DNA of 64,000 nt from Methylobacterium sp. SyP6R (GCF_019216885.1 NZ_JAAQRC020000001.1:2294001-2358000); one strand, 5' to 3'. Positions 54,366 through 63,485 are shown, counted from the stretch's first letter. Program-made: numbers and translations. The notes: generated from the sequence alone by a model not told the origin.

Positions 54366-54773
54366 ATGCTCTACGCCATCCTGTGCTACAAGGACGAGGA
54401 CGTCGTTGCCGCCTGGAGCGCCGCGGAGGACGAGGCGGTGATGGAGCGGCTCGGCCGGGTGCACGAGACGCTGGAGCGCCGGGGCAAGCTCGGCCCGTCC
54501 TTGCGGCTCCTGCCGACCACTGCCGCCACGACCTTGCGCAAGGCGAGCGAGCCGCCGCTCGTGATCGACGGTCCCTTCGCCGAGACCAAGGAGCAGTTGC
54601 TCGGCTTCTACGTCGTCGACGTCGCCGACCTCGATGAGGCGTTGGAAGTCGCCCGCGACCTCGCGAGCGCCAATCCGGGCGGCGCCTACGAATTGCGCCC
54701 GGTCCTGCTCTACAACCCCGATCCACGCCCGAGTGCCGCATCCTCGCCCGATCCGCGGCGGGCGGAACGTTGA
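54366..54773 (+). CDS. DGPF/YCII-related protein, partner of ECF42 sigma
   Basis: 135 residues. The YCII-like fold shows MLYAILCYKDEDVVAAWS at the start and the DGPF motif (VIDGPFAETKEQLLGFYVVD) that names the group. It is encoded directly upstream of an ECF sigma gene, and the TTG start of that gene overlaps this stop (TTGA). In known ECF42 loci the DGPF proteins are targets or modulators of the sigma factor. The biochemical function is unknown. The tail from about residue 118 is variable. Confidence 0.9.
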   Translation: MLYAILCYKDEDVVAAWSAAEDEAVMERLGRVHETLERRGKLGPSLRLLPTTAATTLRKASEPPLVIDGPFAETKEQLLGFYVVDVADLDEALEVARDLASANPGGAYELRPVLLYNPDPRPSAASSPDPRRAER

Positions 54774-56041
54774 GCGAGGCGTCGCCCGACCCCGCGTGGC
54801 TGGCTTGCGCCCTCGCGGCGGCGCGGCCGCGGGTGGTCTCGGCCCTGCTGCGGGTGTTTCGCGATCTCGACATTGCCGAGGAGGCCTTCCAGGAAGCGAG
54901 CCTGCGGGCCCTGCGCACCTGGCCCCGCACCGGCCCGCCGCGGGACGTGGCGGCCTGGTTGATCCTGGTCGGGCGCAACTGCGCCCTCGACGGCACGCGC
55001 CGCCGCGCCCGCCAGGCGCCGCTGCCGGCGGAGGAAGCCGTGACCGATCTCGACGACGCCGAGACGCCGCTCGCCGAGGCGATCGACGCGCAGGCCTACC
55101 GGGACGACATCCTGCGGCTCCTGTTCATCTGCTGCCATCCGGACCTGCCGGCGACGCAGCAGGTCGCGCTGGCGCTCCGCATCGTCTCGGGGCTTCCCGT
55201 CGCACGCATCGCCCGCGCCTTCCTGGTCTCGGAGGCGGCGATGGAGCAGCGCCTCACCCGCGCCAAGGCCCGCATCGCCAGGAGCCCGGTGCCGTATGGG
55301 GCGCCGGGACCGGCCGAGCGGGCGGAGCGGCTCGCGGCCGTCGCGGCGATGCTCTATCTCGTCTTCAATGCCGGCTACTCGGCGGCGACCGGCTCGGAGC
55401 GGGCCGTCCTCTGCGACGAGGCGATCCGCCTCGGCCGCCTGCTCCTGCGGCTGTTTTCCACCGACCCGGAGGTGATGGGGCTGCTTGCCCTGATGCTGCT
55501 CCAGCACGCCCGCTCGCCGGCCCGCTTCGATGCCGACGGCGAGATCATCCTGCTGGAGGAGCAGGATCGTGGGCTCTGGCGCAAGCCCATGATCGCCGAG
55601 GGACTGGCCCTCGTCGACAAGGCGATGCGCCACCGCGGCCCCGGCCCCTACCAGGTCCAGGCGGCGATCGCCGCCCTGCATGCCCGCGCCGCGCAGCCGC
55701 AGGCGACCGACTGGGCCGGGATCGACGCGCTCTATGCGGCGCTGGAGCGGATGCAGCCCTCGCCGGTCGTGACGCTCAACCGCGCGGTGGCGACCACCAA
55801 GGTCGCCGGCCCGGCGGCCGGGCTCGCCCTCGTCGAGCCCCTGGCCGGGCCGCTCCAGGGCTATTTCCACTTCCACGGCCTGCGCGGCGCCCTGCTGATG
55901 CAGCTCGGCCGCAACGACGAGGCGCGGGAGGCGATGGGCCGGGCGATCGCGCTCGCCGGCACTCCGGCCGAGGCCGCGCATATCCGCCGCCAGCTCGACC
56001 GGCTGGCCGGGGACGAATCCGCGGCCCCCGAAAAAATCTGA
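54770..56041 (+). CDS. ECF42-type RNA polymerase sigma factor with C-terminal extension
   Basis: 423 residues from a TTG at 54770 that overlaps the DGPF stop. Residues about 10-180 contain sigma region 2 (FRDLDIAEEAFQEASLRALR, with VAAWLILVGRNCALD) and region 4 (LPVARIARAFLVSEAAMEQ). The remaining 240 residues form a DUF6596/TPR-like extension with DWAGIDALYAALERMQPSP and LNRAVATTKV, the signature that marks ECF42. There is no anti-sigma gene nearby, as expected because the extension regulates activity. Its regulon probably includes the genes from 54366 to 57634. Confidence 0.92.
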   Translation: MSEASPDPAWLACALAAARPRVVSALLRVFRDLDIAEEAFQEASLRALRTWPRTGPPRDVAAWLILVGRNCALDGTRRRARQAPLPAEEAVTDLDDAETPLAEAIDAQAYRDDILRLLFICCHPDLPATQQVALALRIVSGLPVARIARAFLVSEAAMEQRLTRAKARIARSPVPYGAPGPAERAERLAAVAAMLYLVFNAGYSAATGSERAVLCDEAIRLGRLLLRLFSTDPEVMGLLALMLLQHARSPARFDADGEIILLEEQDRGLWRKPMIAEGLALVDKAMRHRGPGPYQVQAAIAALHARAAQPQATDWAGIDALYAALERMQPSPVVTLNRAVATTKVAGPAAGLALVEPLAGPLQGYFHFHGLRGALLMQLGRNDEAREAMGRAIALAGTPAEAAHIRRQLDRLAGDESAAPEKI

Positions 56042-56150
56042 AGCCGGGCTGTCGGGACGCGGCCCTGCCGCCCGTCCTTGCAGCGAGGCCGCCAAGCGAG
56101 GCCGCCAAGCGAGGCAGCATCGACGACCGGCCCCACCGAGGAGAGGACCC

Positions 56151-56573
56151 ATGAGCGACGCAACCCCCAAAGAAACCCCCAAGATGGCCCCGGTGAAGGG
56201 CGGCCTCGTCACCTACCTGATGCTGGACGGCGCTCGGAGGGCGGCTGAGTTCTACGTCCGCGCCTTCGGAGCCGAGATCGTGGCGGCGATGCCGGCCGAT
56301 CCGCAGGGGCGGACGCCGCACGTGCACCTTCACGTCAACGGCTCGTCGCTGATGCTGAGCGACGCCTTTCCGGAACAGGGCTGCGCCCTGGCAGCGCCGC
56401 AGGCCTTCACCCTGACATTGATGGTGGAGGATATCGACGCCCGCTACGCCCACGCGGTCGAGGCCGGCGCCACCGCGCTGATGCCGCCGGCCGAGATGTT
56501 CTGGGGCGACCGCTACGGCCAGCTGCGCGATCCCTTCGGGGTGGTCTGGGCGATGAACCAGCAGAAACGCTGA
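56151..56573 (+). CDS. VOC (glyoxalase/PhnB-like) family protein
   Basis: 140 residues from the ATG at 56151 after GGAGAGGAC. VOC-type half-motifs: GGLVTYLMLDGARRAAEFYV, then RTPHVHLHVNGSSLMLSD, and the C-terminal FWGDRYGQLRDPFGVVWAM. The FWGDRYG motif is typical of PhnB-like proteins. The His and Glu residues that would bind metal in active glyoxalases are not clearly paired, so the activity is uncertain. It lies in the ECF42 locus and may be part of its regulon. Confidence 0.88.
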   Translation: MSDATPKETPKMAPVKGGLVTYLMLDGARRAAEFYVRAFGAEIVAAMPADPQGRTPHVHLHVNGSSLMLSDAFPEQGCALAAPQAFTLTLMVEDIDARYAHAVEAGATALMPPAEMFWGDRYGQLRDPFGVVWAMNQQKR

Positions 56574-56627
56574 TGCCTCGCCGGGACCGGGCCCCCGGTC
56601 CCCCCTCCCCGACTGCCGAGCACGCCC

Positions 56628-57092
56628 ATGACCGATCCGACCGGACGCGACCTCGTCCTCACCCGCCTGATCCCGGCCCCGGCGGCCGCGCTCTACCGCG
56701 CCTGGACCGAGCCGGACCTGATCAGGCAGTGGTTCGCCCCCAAGCCCTTCACGGTCGCCGCGGCCGAGACGGAGCTTCGTCCCGGCGGCGCGACCCGCAT
56801 CGTCATGCGGGGCCCGGACGGCAGCGAGTTCGCGAGCAGCGGCGTCTATCTCGAGCTGGTCGAGAATGCCCGCATCGTCTTCACCGACGCCTATACCCGC
56901 GCCTGGGAGCCGGCGGAAAAGCCGTTCTTCACCGGCATCATCACCTTCGCGCCCGAGGGCGGGGCCACCCGCTACACCGCGCTCGCCCGCCACTGGAATG
57001 CGGAGGATCGCGCCGCCCACGAGGCGATGGGTTTTCACGATGGCTGGGGCCGATGCGCCAACCAGCTTGCCGCCCTCACCGCGCGGCTCTGA
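56628..57092 (+). CDS. SRPBCC/AHSA1-domain protein
   Basis: 154 residues. The AHSA1-like lipid- or ligand-binding fold has [20 protein letters not shown], then [12 protein letters not shown] and the C-terminal [19 protein letters not shown]-like proteins of this kind are commonly linked to ECF sigma and VOC genes. No catalytic residue is known. It is 55 bases after the VOC gene. Confidence 0.88.
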   Translation: MTDPTGRDLVLTRLIPAPAAALYRAWTEPDLIRQWFAPKPFTVAAAETELRPGGATRIVMRGPDGSEFASSGVYLELVENARIVFTDAYTRAWEPAEKPFFTGIITFAPEGGATRYTALARHWNAEDRAAHEAMGFHDGWGRCANQLAALTARL

Positions 57093-57140
57093 GCGAAGCC
57101 GCGTTCCGCATCGCGAAGCGATCAATCGGAAAGCGTATGA
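57092..57140. repeat. Intergenic repeat, family C (copy 1)
   Basis: GCATCGCGAAGCGATCAATC is the central part. The same sequence recurs at 57746-57795. This copy runs into the candidate upstream ATG at 57137 of the VOC gene, which therefore looks like repeat rather than gene. It separates the AHSA1 and VOC genes. Confidence 0.8.
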
Positions 57141-57154
57141 CGGGAGACACGACC

Positions 57155-57634
57155 ATGGCCGCTGTCAGCACCTGCTTGTGGTTCGCGCGCGACGCCGAGG
57201 AGGCGGTGCGCACCTACGTCGCCCTCGTCCCGGGTTCGCAGCTCGGGCCGATCCTGCGTGCCCCGGGTCCCTGGCCCGGGGGCGAGCCCGGCGCCGCGAT
57301 CCTGGTGAGCTTCACCCTCGGCGGGCAGAGCTTCCAAGCCCTGAACGGCGGCATGAAGGCCGAGTACGGCACCGCCGCCTCGATCGCCGTCGCCTGCCCG
57401 GATCAGGAGGCGGTCGACAGCCTGTGGGACGGGCTGCTGAGTGGCGGCGGCAGCGAGATTCAGTGCGGCTGGCTGCGCGACCGCTGGGGCGTGCCCTGGC
57501 AGATTTTTCCCGAGATCCTGCCGCGGCTGCTCGCCGACCCGGACCCCGCCGTCGCCGCCCGGGTGTTCGCCGCGATGCAGGGCATGGTCCGGATCGACGT
57601 GGCGGCGTTGGAGCGGGCGGCGGCCGGGGAGTGA
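57155..57634 (+). CDS. VOC-family (3-demethylubiquinone methyltransferase-like PhnB) protein
   Basis: 159 residues from the ATG at 57155, chosen over one at 57137 because GGGAGA lies just upstream of it and 57137 falls in a repeat. The motifs STCLWFARDAEEAVRTYVAL, VSFTLGGQSFQALNGG and CGWLRDRWGVPWQIFPEIL are typical of the PhnB-like group with the DRxGVxWQ ending. No enzyme activity is proven for this group. Part of the ECF42 locus by position and strand. Confidence 0.9.
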   Translation: MAAVSTCLWFARDAEEAVRTYVALVPGSQLGPILRAPGPWPGGEPGAAILVSFTLGGQSFQALNGGMKAEYGTAASIAVACPDQEAVDSLWDGLLSGGGSEIQCGWLRDRWGVPWQIFPEILPRLLADPDPAVAARVFAAMQGMVRIDVAALERAAAGE

Positions 57635-57745
57635 CGTTCGCCTCTCCTGGGAAATCGTTGATTGTCCAGCCCAGTCGATCTGGCAGAGCCGCCGATACGG
57701 CTTCCGAAAGATTCGGACACCGTATCACCAGCCCGCGCGGCGCCT

Positions 57746-57795
57746 GAGCGAAGCCGGTTTCCGCATCGCGAAGCGATCAATCGGAAACCGTATGA
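57746..57795. repeat. Intergenic repeat, family C (copy 2)
   Basis: It matches 57092-57140 across GCGAAGC...GCGAAGCGATCAATCGG and ends CCGTATGAC. Same orientation as copy 1, 650 bases apart, flanking the second VOC gene. Confidence 0.85.
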
Positions 57796-57806
57796 CACCT
57801 TTCCGC

Positions 57807-57946
57807 GTCATCCCAGGGCTCGACGAAGTCGAGAACCCGGGATCCATAAATACTGACGATGCCGGACAAGGCGTTTAGCGTTCCGCCTCATCCTGCACTG
57901 TCAGCGATTATGGATCCCGGGTTCCGCCGCGCGGCCCGGGGATGAC
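57807..57946. repeat. Palindromic intergenic repeat, family D
   Basis: One arm at 57807-57852 carries GTCATCCCAGGGCTCGAC and GAACCCGGGATCCATAA. The other at 57911-57946 carries TTATGGATCCCGGGTTC and GGGGATGAC, its inverse. The two arms pair over most of their length. It lies between convergent genes, downstream of the VOC gene and the methyltransferase gene. Confidence 0.85.
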
Positions 57947-57987
57947 GATGGAGGGTTTGAACCCGATCGTCCCGATCAAATAAAATC

Positions 57988-58758
57988 TCAGCAAACCCGC
58001 TCGCACCAATAGACGAACGTCCGGTACGGAAACGTCACCGCGTCACGACCGGCCAGTTCCGGCGTCCGGGCGATGAGGTCGCGCACGCTCTGCGCCACCT
58101 TTGCCCGCTCCGCCTCCGGCAACGCCGCAATGAAGCTCACCGACAGGGTACGGTCGAGGATCACCTGCTCGGGCGTGCCGGTATGGCCGTGCGGAAACGA
58201 CGCCTCGTGCAGGGGCCCGAAGCCCTCGGCCGGAAACAGCCCCCGCCAGACCCCCGTGTGGTAGCGCGGCGCGTCGCCCTCGTGGGCGTTCATGATCGTG
58301 GTCAGCTCCGCCACCCAGGGTGTGCCGTCGTCGCGGACGTTCCAGACCAGGCCGAAGCGGCCCCCGACCTTGAGAACCCGGCGGATCTCGGCGAGCGCCG
58401 CCTTCGTCGAGAACCAGTGGAAGGCCTGGGCGCAGACGAGCGCGTCGAGGCTGGCATCTGCCAGCGGCATCGCCTCGGCGGAGCCGGGACGCGCCGTCAC
58501 GCCGGGAAGCGAGGCGGCGAGCTGCGCCCGCATCGCGTCGACCGGCTCGATCGCCGTCACGTCGGCGCCGGTCGTCGCCAGCAGGCGGGTGAACTTGCCG
58601 GTACCGGCGCCGAGATCCGCGACGCTCCGGCCGGGCTCGAGACGCAGGGTCTCGCGCAGCCAGGCGCTCAGGGCGGCCGGATAGTCCGGCCGGCCGCGGG
58701 CATAGGTCTCGGCACCGGCGGAAAACCCGCCTGCGGCCGCCGGGTGCAGATCACTCAT
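57988..58758 (-). CDS. Class I SAM-dependent methyltransferase
   Basis: 256 residues. Motif I is VADLGAGTGKFTRLLA, followed by VTAIEPVDAMRAQL and SLDALVCAQAFHWF, typical of UbiE/Methyltransf_11-type enzymes. The N-terminal AAGGFSAGAETYARGRPDYP is the usual family opening. No cofactor other than SAM is indicated and the substrate is unknown. It lies 18 bases downstream of the aminotransferase gene on the same strand, so the two probably form an operon. Confidence 0.92.
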   Translation of the reverse strand: MSDLHPAAAGGFSAGAETYARGRPDYPAALSAWLRETLRLEPGRSVADLGAGTGKFTRLLATTGADVTAIEPVDAMRAQLAASLPGVTARPGSAEAMPLADASLDALVCAQAFHWFSTKAALAEIRRVLKVGGRFGLVWNVRDDGTPWVAELTTIMNAHEGDAPRYHTGVWRGLFPAEGFGPLHEASFPHGHTGTPEQVILDRTLSVSFIAALPEAERAKVAQSVRDLIARTPELAGRDAVTFPYRTFVYWCERVC

Positions 58759-58776
58759 GCTCGGGTCCTCCTCCGA

Positions 58777-59943
58777 TCAACGAAGCCAGCCCCTGAGCCG
58801 CCGCACCGCCTCCTGCGCCTCGGCCTCGCCGCCGGCAAACGACAGGCGCAGGTGGTGGGCGCCGGCCTCCGGGTCGAAATCGAGGCCGGGCGTCGCCGCG
58901 ACGCCGGCCTCGTCGAGCATGCGGCGGCAGAAGCCGATCGAGTCGTTGGTGAGCCGGGCGACGTCGGCATAGAGATAGAAGGCCCCGTCCGCCGGATGCA
59001 CGTCGCCGAGGCCGATCGACGGCAACTCGTTGAGGAGCAGCGACCGCGCGCGGGCGTAGTCGGTCTTGACCAGTTCCAGTTCCTCGGTGGCCTCGAAGGC
59101 GGCGAGAGCGGCCACCTGCGACAGGTAGGGCGCCGAGATGTAGAGATTCTGCGCCAGCCGCTCGATCGGCCGCACCAGGGCGTCCGGCACCACCATCCAG
59201 CCGATGCGCCAGCCGGTCATGCAATAGTATTTCGAGAACGAGTTGATCACGATGGCCTCGGGATCGACGGCGAGCGCCGTCGCGGCCGGCACGCCGTAGG
59301 TCAGGCCGTGATAGATCTCGTCGGAGATGAAGCGCAGGTTCATCGCGCGGCAGGCCTCGGCCAGGGACCGAAGACCCGCCTCGTCGATCATCGTGCCCGA
59401 GGGGTTGGCCGGGCTCATCACCAGCAACCCCGAGAGCGGCGCAGCGGCATGGGCGGCCCGTAACGAGGCAGCGGTCGGCACGAAGCCGTCCTCGGCACGC
59501 AAGGTGAGCCCCACCGGTTCGAGGTCGACGGCCTGGAGCACCGAACGATAGGCCGGGTATCCGGGCGCCGCGATGGCGACGCGCCCGCCGGCATCGAACA
59601 GGCTCAGGAAAGCCAGCACGAAGCCCGCCGAGGAGCCGGTGGTGACGACGACCCGCTCGGGCGCCACCGAGACCCCGTAGGCCTCGGCGTAGTGGCGGGC
59701 GATGCGCTCGCGCAAGGGGGCGAGGCCGAGCGCCTCGGTATAGGGGATGCGGCCCGAAGCCAGCGCGGCTTGCGCCGCCGCGATGGCGGATTTCGGCGCC
59801 GGGGCCGAGGGCTGTCCCACCTCCATATGCACCACGCTGTCGCCCTGCCGCTCGCGCCGCGCCGCGGCGGCGAGCACGTCCATCGCCAGGAAGGGCGCGA
59901 CGCGGGCGGCGCGGCGGGACACGAGAGCGGCGGGATCGGACAT
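58777..59943 (-). CDS. PLP-dependent class I/II aminotransferase
   Basis: 388 residues from the ATG at 59943. The longer open frame upstream is a shadow of the DsbA-like gene. Fold type I motifs: EVGQPSAPAP near residue 42, TTGSSAGFVLAFLSLF, PANPSGTMID, SDEIYHGLTYG and the PLP lysine in NSFSKYYCMTGWRIGW. It resembles aspartate/aromatic aminotransferases of the AspC/AlaA branch. It is the first gene of an operon with the methyltransferase, but the pathway is unknown. It is divergent from the DsbA-like gene. Confidence 0.92.
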   Translation of the reverse strand: MSDPAALVSRRAARVAPFLAMDVLAAAARRERQGDSVVHMEVGQPSAPAPKSAIAAAQAALASGRIPYTEALGLAPLRERIARHYAEAYGVSVAPERVVVTTGSSAGFVLAFLSLFDAGGRVAIAAPGYPAYRSVLQAVDLEPVGLTLRAEDGFVPTAASLRAAHAAAPLSGLLVMSPANPSGTMIDEAGLRSLAEACRAMNLRFISDEIYHGLTYGVPAATALAVDPEAIVINSFSKYYCMTGWRIGWMVVPDALVRPIERLAQNLYISAPYLSQVAALAAFEATEELELVKTDYARARSLLLNELPSIGLGDVHPADGAFYLYADVARLTNDSIGFCRRMLDEAGVAATPGLDFDPEAGAHHLRLSFAGGEAEAQEAVRRLRGWLR

Positions 59944-60081
59944 GACGGGCCTTGGGTACGGCAACGGGTGCGCCCCCGCACATAGCGGGATTTGCCGGAG
60001 ATTGCGCCCCGCCACCAGCGCCAAGCGTGATTTGACAAGGCCGCCGCGAAACCGCCTAACCGAGGGGTCAAGGAGCGTGCC

Positions 60082-60948
60082 ATGTTCGCGCGCCACCGAC
60101 GGTGGACGACCCCGATGAGGACGACGATGCTGCCCCTGCCCCGCCTTCTGCCCGCCCTCGCCCTCGCGGGCCTCGTCGCCGCGGTTGCCCCGACGCAGGC
60201 GCAATCGCCGACCACCACCCCGGCGGCACCGGCGGCCCAAGCTCCGGCGGCGTCGAGCCCGATGAGCGACGCCCAGCGCCAGGCGATCGAGGGCGTGGTG
60301 CGCGACTACCTGATGAAGAACCCGGAGATCCTCCAGGAGGCGATGGCCGAGCTGGAGAAGCGCCAGCAGGAGGCCCAGAAGGTCGCCCAGGCCAGCGCCC
60401 TGAAGGAAACCCGCGATACCCTGCACAACTCGCCGCACGGCTTCGTCGCCGGCAACCCGAACGGCGACGTCACCCTGGTCGAGTTCTTCGATTACAATTG
60501 CGGCTACTGCAAGCGGGCGCTCAACGACCTCCAGACCCTGATCAAGGGCGACCCGAAGCTGAAGGTGGTCCTGCGCGACTTCCCCGTGCTCGGACCCGAT
60601 TCGCTCGAGGCCAGCAAGGTCGCGCTCGCGGCGAAGCAGCAGCTCAAGGGCGACAAGCTGTTCGACTACCATACCCGCCTGCTGGAGAGCCGCGGCCGGG
60701 TGAACGGCGAGCGGGCGATCGCGGTGGCCAAGGAGATGGGCCTCGACATCGCCAAGCTGCAGAAGGACATGCAGGCCCCCGACATCCAGGCGGCCCTGCA
60801 GGAGAATGTGGGGCTGGGCGACAAGCTCGGCCTGTCGGGCACCCCGGCCTTCATCATCGGCGACGAGATCATCCCGGGCGCCGTCGGCGTCGAGCCGATC
60901 CGCAAGACGGTGGCCGGCGTGCGCCAGTGCGGCCACGCCACCTGCTGA
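60082..60948 (+). CDS. Periplasmic DsbA-family thiol oxidoreductase with N-terminal helical extension
   Basis: 288 residues from the ATG at 60082, favoured by the strong AAGGAG six bases upstream. A signal peptide ends near residue 40 ([11 protein letters not shown]). Residues about 60-110 are helical and charged ([20 protein letters not shown]), like the oligomerising extension of ScsC-type proteins. The thioredoxin active site is CGYC (140-143) and the cis-Pro loop is SGTPAFII. A second cysteine pair closes the protein (RQCGHATC, Cys283 and Cys288). It probably forms or rearranges disulfides in the periplasm. Confidence 0.9.
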   Translation: MFARHRRWTTPMRTTMLPLPRLLPALALAGLVAAVAPTQAQSPTTTPAAPAAQAPAASSPMSDAQRQAIEGVVRDYLMKNPEILQEAMAELEKRQQEAQKVAQASALKETRDTLHNSPHGFVAGNPNGDVTLVEFFDYNCGYCKRALNDLQTLIKGDPKLKVVLRDFPVLGPDSLEASKVALAAKQQLKGDKLFDYHTRLLESRGRVNGERAIAVAKEMGLDIAKLQKDMQAPDIQAALQENVGLGDKLGLSGTPAFIIGDEIIPGAVGVEPIRKTVAGVRQCGHATC

Positions 60949-61111
60949 GGTTCCCGCTTGCCCGTCGCGCCGGCGCCACTATCGCGCGCCGGCCGCATGG
61001 TCTATGAGGCCCGCCGATCGCCCGCCGGACAGGAAGACGCCCCCGCGTCGTCCGCGCGTCGCCCCGGCGGGCCCGCCCCCGCCCCCTTTCACGATTGCCG
61101 AAGACCCGCCC

Positions 61112-61597
61112 GTGCCCTCCAACAACAAGCATGACCCCTTCGACCCCGAGCTCGTCCGCGAACTCGCGACCCTGATCGCCGAGACCGATCTCAGCGAGAT
61201 CGAGGTCGAGAAGGGCGACCTGCGCATCCGCGTCGCCCGCGAGCGCGCCGTGCAGCAGGTGCAGGTCCCGGTGGCGGCCGCCGCCCCGCCCCTGCCCGCC
61301 GCCGCGATCCCCGCCGCCCCGGTCCTCACCGCCGAGTCCGACCCGAAGGCGCTCGCCGCCCATCCGGGCGCGGTGCTGTCGCCGATGGTCGGCACCGCCT
61401 ACCGCAAGCCCTCGCCGGAGGCCAAGACCTTCGTCGAGGTCGGCTCGCGGGTCGAGAGCGGCGCCCGGGTGCTGCTCGTCGAGGCGATGAAGACCTTCAA
61501 CGACATCGTGGCGCCGCGCGCCGGCACCGTGACGGCGATCTTCATCGAGGACGGTCAGCCGGTCGAGTTCGGCGAGCCCCTCCTGCTGATCGAATAA
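61112..61597 (+). CDS. accB: Biotin carboxyl carrier protein of acetyl-CoA carboxylase
   Basis: 161 residues from the GTG at 61112. This gives the usual short N-terminus ([20 protein letters not shown]). The first 60 residues include a Pro/Ala linker. The biotinyl domain has the modified Lys in [13 protein letters not shown], with Thr-Phe in place of the common Met-Met, and ends FGEPLLLIE. It carries carboxybiotin between AccC and the carboxyltransferase for malonyl-CoA synthesis. accC starts 13 bases downstream. Confidence 0.93.
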   Translation: MPSNNKHDPFDPELVRELATLIAETDLSEIEVEKGDLRIRVARERAVQQVQVPVAAAAPPLPAAAIPAAPVLTAESDPKALAAHPGAVLSPMVGTAYRKPSPEAKTFVEVGSRVESGARVLLVEAMKTFNDIVAPRAGTVTAIFIEDGQPVEFGEPLLLIE

Positions 61598-61610
61598 GTT
61601 TAAGGCCCCC

Positions 61611-62966
61611 ATGTTCGACAAGATCCTGATCGCGAACCGGGGCGAGATCGCGCTCCGGATCCTGCGGGCCGCCAAGGAGCTCGGCATCGCGACGGTGGCG
61701 GTGCATTCCACCGCCGATGCCGACGCCATGCACGTGCGGCTCGCCGACGAGAGCGTGTGCATCGGGCCGCCGCCGGCCCGCGACAGCTACCTCAACATCC
61801 CGTCGATCATCGCCGCCTGCGAGATCACCGGCGCCGACGCGGTGCATCCGGGCTACGGCTTCCTGTCGGAGAATGCGCGCTTTGCCGAGGTGCTGAACCA
61901 CCACGGCATCGGCTTCATCGGCCCGAAGGCCGAGCACATCCGGATCATGGGCGATAAGATCGAGGCCAAGCGCACCGCCAAGCGCCTCGGCATCCCGTGC
62001 GTGCCGGGCTCCGAGGGTGGCGTCACCGACACTGACGAGGCCAAGCGCATCGCCGCCGACATCGGCTATCCGGTGCTGATCAAGGCGGCCTCCGGCGGCG
62101 GCGGCCGCGGCATGAAGGTCGCCCGCAGCGAGGCCGACATCGAGAACGCGCTGATGACCGCCCGCACCGAGGCGAAGGCCGCCTTCGGCGACGACGCGGT
62201 CTACATCGAGAAGTATCTCGAGAAGCCGCGCCACATCGAGGTGCAGGTGCTCGGCGACGGCCGCGGCAACGCCATCCACCTCGCCGAGCGCGATTGCTCG
62301 CTCCAGCGCCGGCACCAGAAGGTGTGGGAGGAAGGCCCCTCCCCGGCGCTGAACGCCGAGATGCGCGAGCAGATCGGCGGCACGGTCGCCCGGGCGATGC
62401 AGGAGCTGGGCTATCTCGGCGCCGGCACGATCGAGTTCCTCTACGAGGACGGGCAGTTCTACTTCATCGAGATGAACACTCGTATTCAGGTGGAGCACCC
62501 TGTCACCGAGATGATCACCGGGATCGACCTCGTCAACGAGCAGATCCGGGTGGCGGCGGGCGCGCCCCTGTCGGTGCGCCAGGAGGACGTGCGGGTCGAG
62601 GGTCACGCCATCGAGTGCCGGATCAATGCCGAGCACCCGGCGACCTTCCGGCCTTCGCCCGGCACGATCACCTATTTCCATCCGCCGGGGGGACTGGGCG
62701 TGCGGGTCGATTCGGCGGCCTTCCAGGGCTACCGCATCCCGCCGCACTACGATTCGCTGATGGGCAAGCTCATCGTGCACGGCCGCACCCGCAACGAGTG
62801 CCTGATGCGCCTGCGCCGGGCGCTCGACGAGTTCGTGGTCGCGGGCGTCGACACGACGCTGCCGCTGTTCCGCACGCTCGTGCGCAATTCCGACATCCAG
62901 AACGGCCTCTACGACATCCACTGGCTCGAGGAATTCCTCAAGACCGGCGGGCTCGAGATCGCCTGA
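61611..62966 (+). CDS. accC: Acetyl-CoA carboxylase biotin carboxylase subunit
   Basis: 451 residues, the full length of AccC. The ATP-grasp motifs are [32 protein letters not shown] and [10 protein letters not shown], and the N-terminal [17 protein letters not shown] is typical. It uses ATP and bicarbonate to carboxylate the biotin on AccB, the first step of fatty acid synthesis. It forms an operon with accB. A hairpin terminator follows at 62999-63016. Confidence 0.96.
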   Translation: MFDKILIANRGEIALRILRAAKELGIATVAVHSTADADAMHVRLADESVCIGPPPARDSYLNIPSIIAACEITGADAVHPGYGFLSENARFAEVLNHHGIGFIGPKAEHIRIMGDKIEAKRTAKRLGIPCVPGSEGGVTDTDEAKRIAADIGYPVLIKAASGGGGRGMKVARSEADIENALMTARTEAKAAFGDDAVYIEKYLEKPRHIEVQVLGDGRGNAIHLAERDCSLQRRHQKVWEEGPSPALNAEMREQIGGTVARAMQELGYLGAGTIEFLYEDGQFYFIEMNTRIQVEHPVTEMITGIDLVNEQIRVAAGAPLSVRQEDVRVEGHAIECRINAEHPATFRPSPGTITYFHPPGGLGVRVDSAAFQGYRIPPHYDSLMGKLIVHGRTRNECLMRLRRALDEFVVAGVDTTLPLFRTLVRNSDIQNGLYDIHWLEEFLKTGGLEIA

Positions 62967-62998
62967 GGACCGTCTCGATCGGATCCCTCGTTCCGAAG

Positions 62999-63027
62999 GG
63001 GCGCCGCGAGGCGCCCTTTCGTGTTTT
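62999..63027 (+). terminator. Rho-independent terminator of accBC
   Basis: GGGCGCC (62999-63005) pairs with GGCGCCC (63010-63016) across a 4-base loop (GCGA), followed by a T-rich run to 63027 (TTTCGTGTTTT). It lies 33 bases after the accC stop. Confidence 0.8.
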
Positions 63028-63056
63028 CGGATGCGGCATTGCAACAATCGTTGGTG

Positions 63057-63071
63057 CGCAAAATTTTTGCG
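63057..63071. promoter_or_regulatory. Perfect AT-centred palindrome between accC and the small secreted gene
   Basis: CGCAAAATTTTTGCG is a perfect 7-bp inverted repeat around a central T. A second dyad, CATGATC...GATCATG, lies at about 63133-63161 near the following start codon. Both are unusually symmetric for this GC-rich region and might be an operator or part of the promoter. No binding protein can be assigned. Confidence 0.4.
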
Positions 63072-63209
63072 GCGCCGCGGAACGGCCAGGCGCCTCGCCA
63101 GTTCTACTGGCGACAGCGGCCAGAACAGACCTCATGATCTCTTGGTTATCCAGCGATCATGAACAATCAAGGCCGCACCGGAACAAATCTTATCCGAAAG
63201 AGATTGACG

Positions 63210-63485
63210 ATGCGCGTGATCAAGCTCGCCGCCGTGGCCGTCCTGTTGGCCACCCCCGCCCTCGCCCAGGTGACCCAGGCCCCGCTGGCGCCGAACCCGG
63301 CCGCCCCGGTGGTCGGCCCCCTCACCACCGGCAGCGTGGTGAACCCTGAGCGCCCGGCACCCGTCGGCGGCGTCGGCCGCAATACCGTCGAGACCGTGGT
63401 CGACTCGGCCAAGGGTGGCAATGCCGCGATGCCGAGCCGCATGAACCCGAACCTCGGCAACACGGCGGGCGGCCCGTCGAACTGA
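63210..63485 (+). CDS. Small secreted protein with Sec signal
   Basis: 91 residues from the ATG at 63210 (AAAGAG upstream). The signal peptide is clear (VIKLAAVAVLLATPALAQ, cleavage about residue 20). The mature part (TTGSVVNPERPAPVGGVGRN) is Pro/Gly/Asn-rich and lacks cysteine. It resembles the small exported proteins of unknown function common in Methylobacterium. It is flanked by its own regulatory palindromes and is not part of accBC. Confidence 0.75.
   Translation: MRVIKLAAVAVLLATPALAQVTQAPLAPNPAAPVVGPLTTGSVVNPERPAPVGGVGRNTVETVVDSAKGGNAAMPSRMNPNLGNTAGGPSN

Larger units (their letters stand above)
57635..57987. other. 353-bp spacer made mostly of repeats
   Basis: There is no gene. It holds an imperfect inverted repeat at 57696-57726 (ATACGGCTTCC with TCGGACACCGTAT), family C copy 2 at 57746-57795 and the family D element at 57807-57946. 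The final 40 bases hold the AT-rich 3-prime end of the methyltransferase transcript. Confidence 0.7.
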
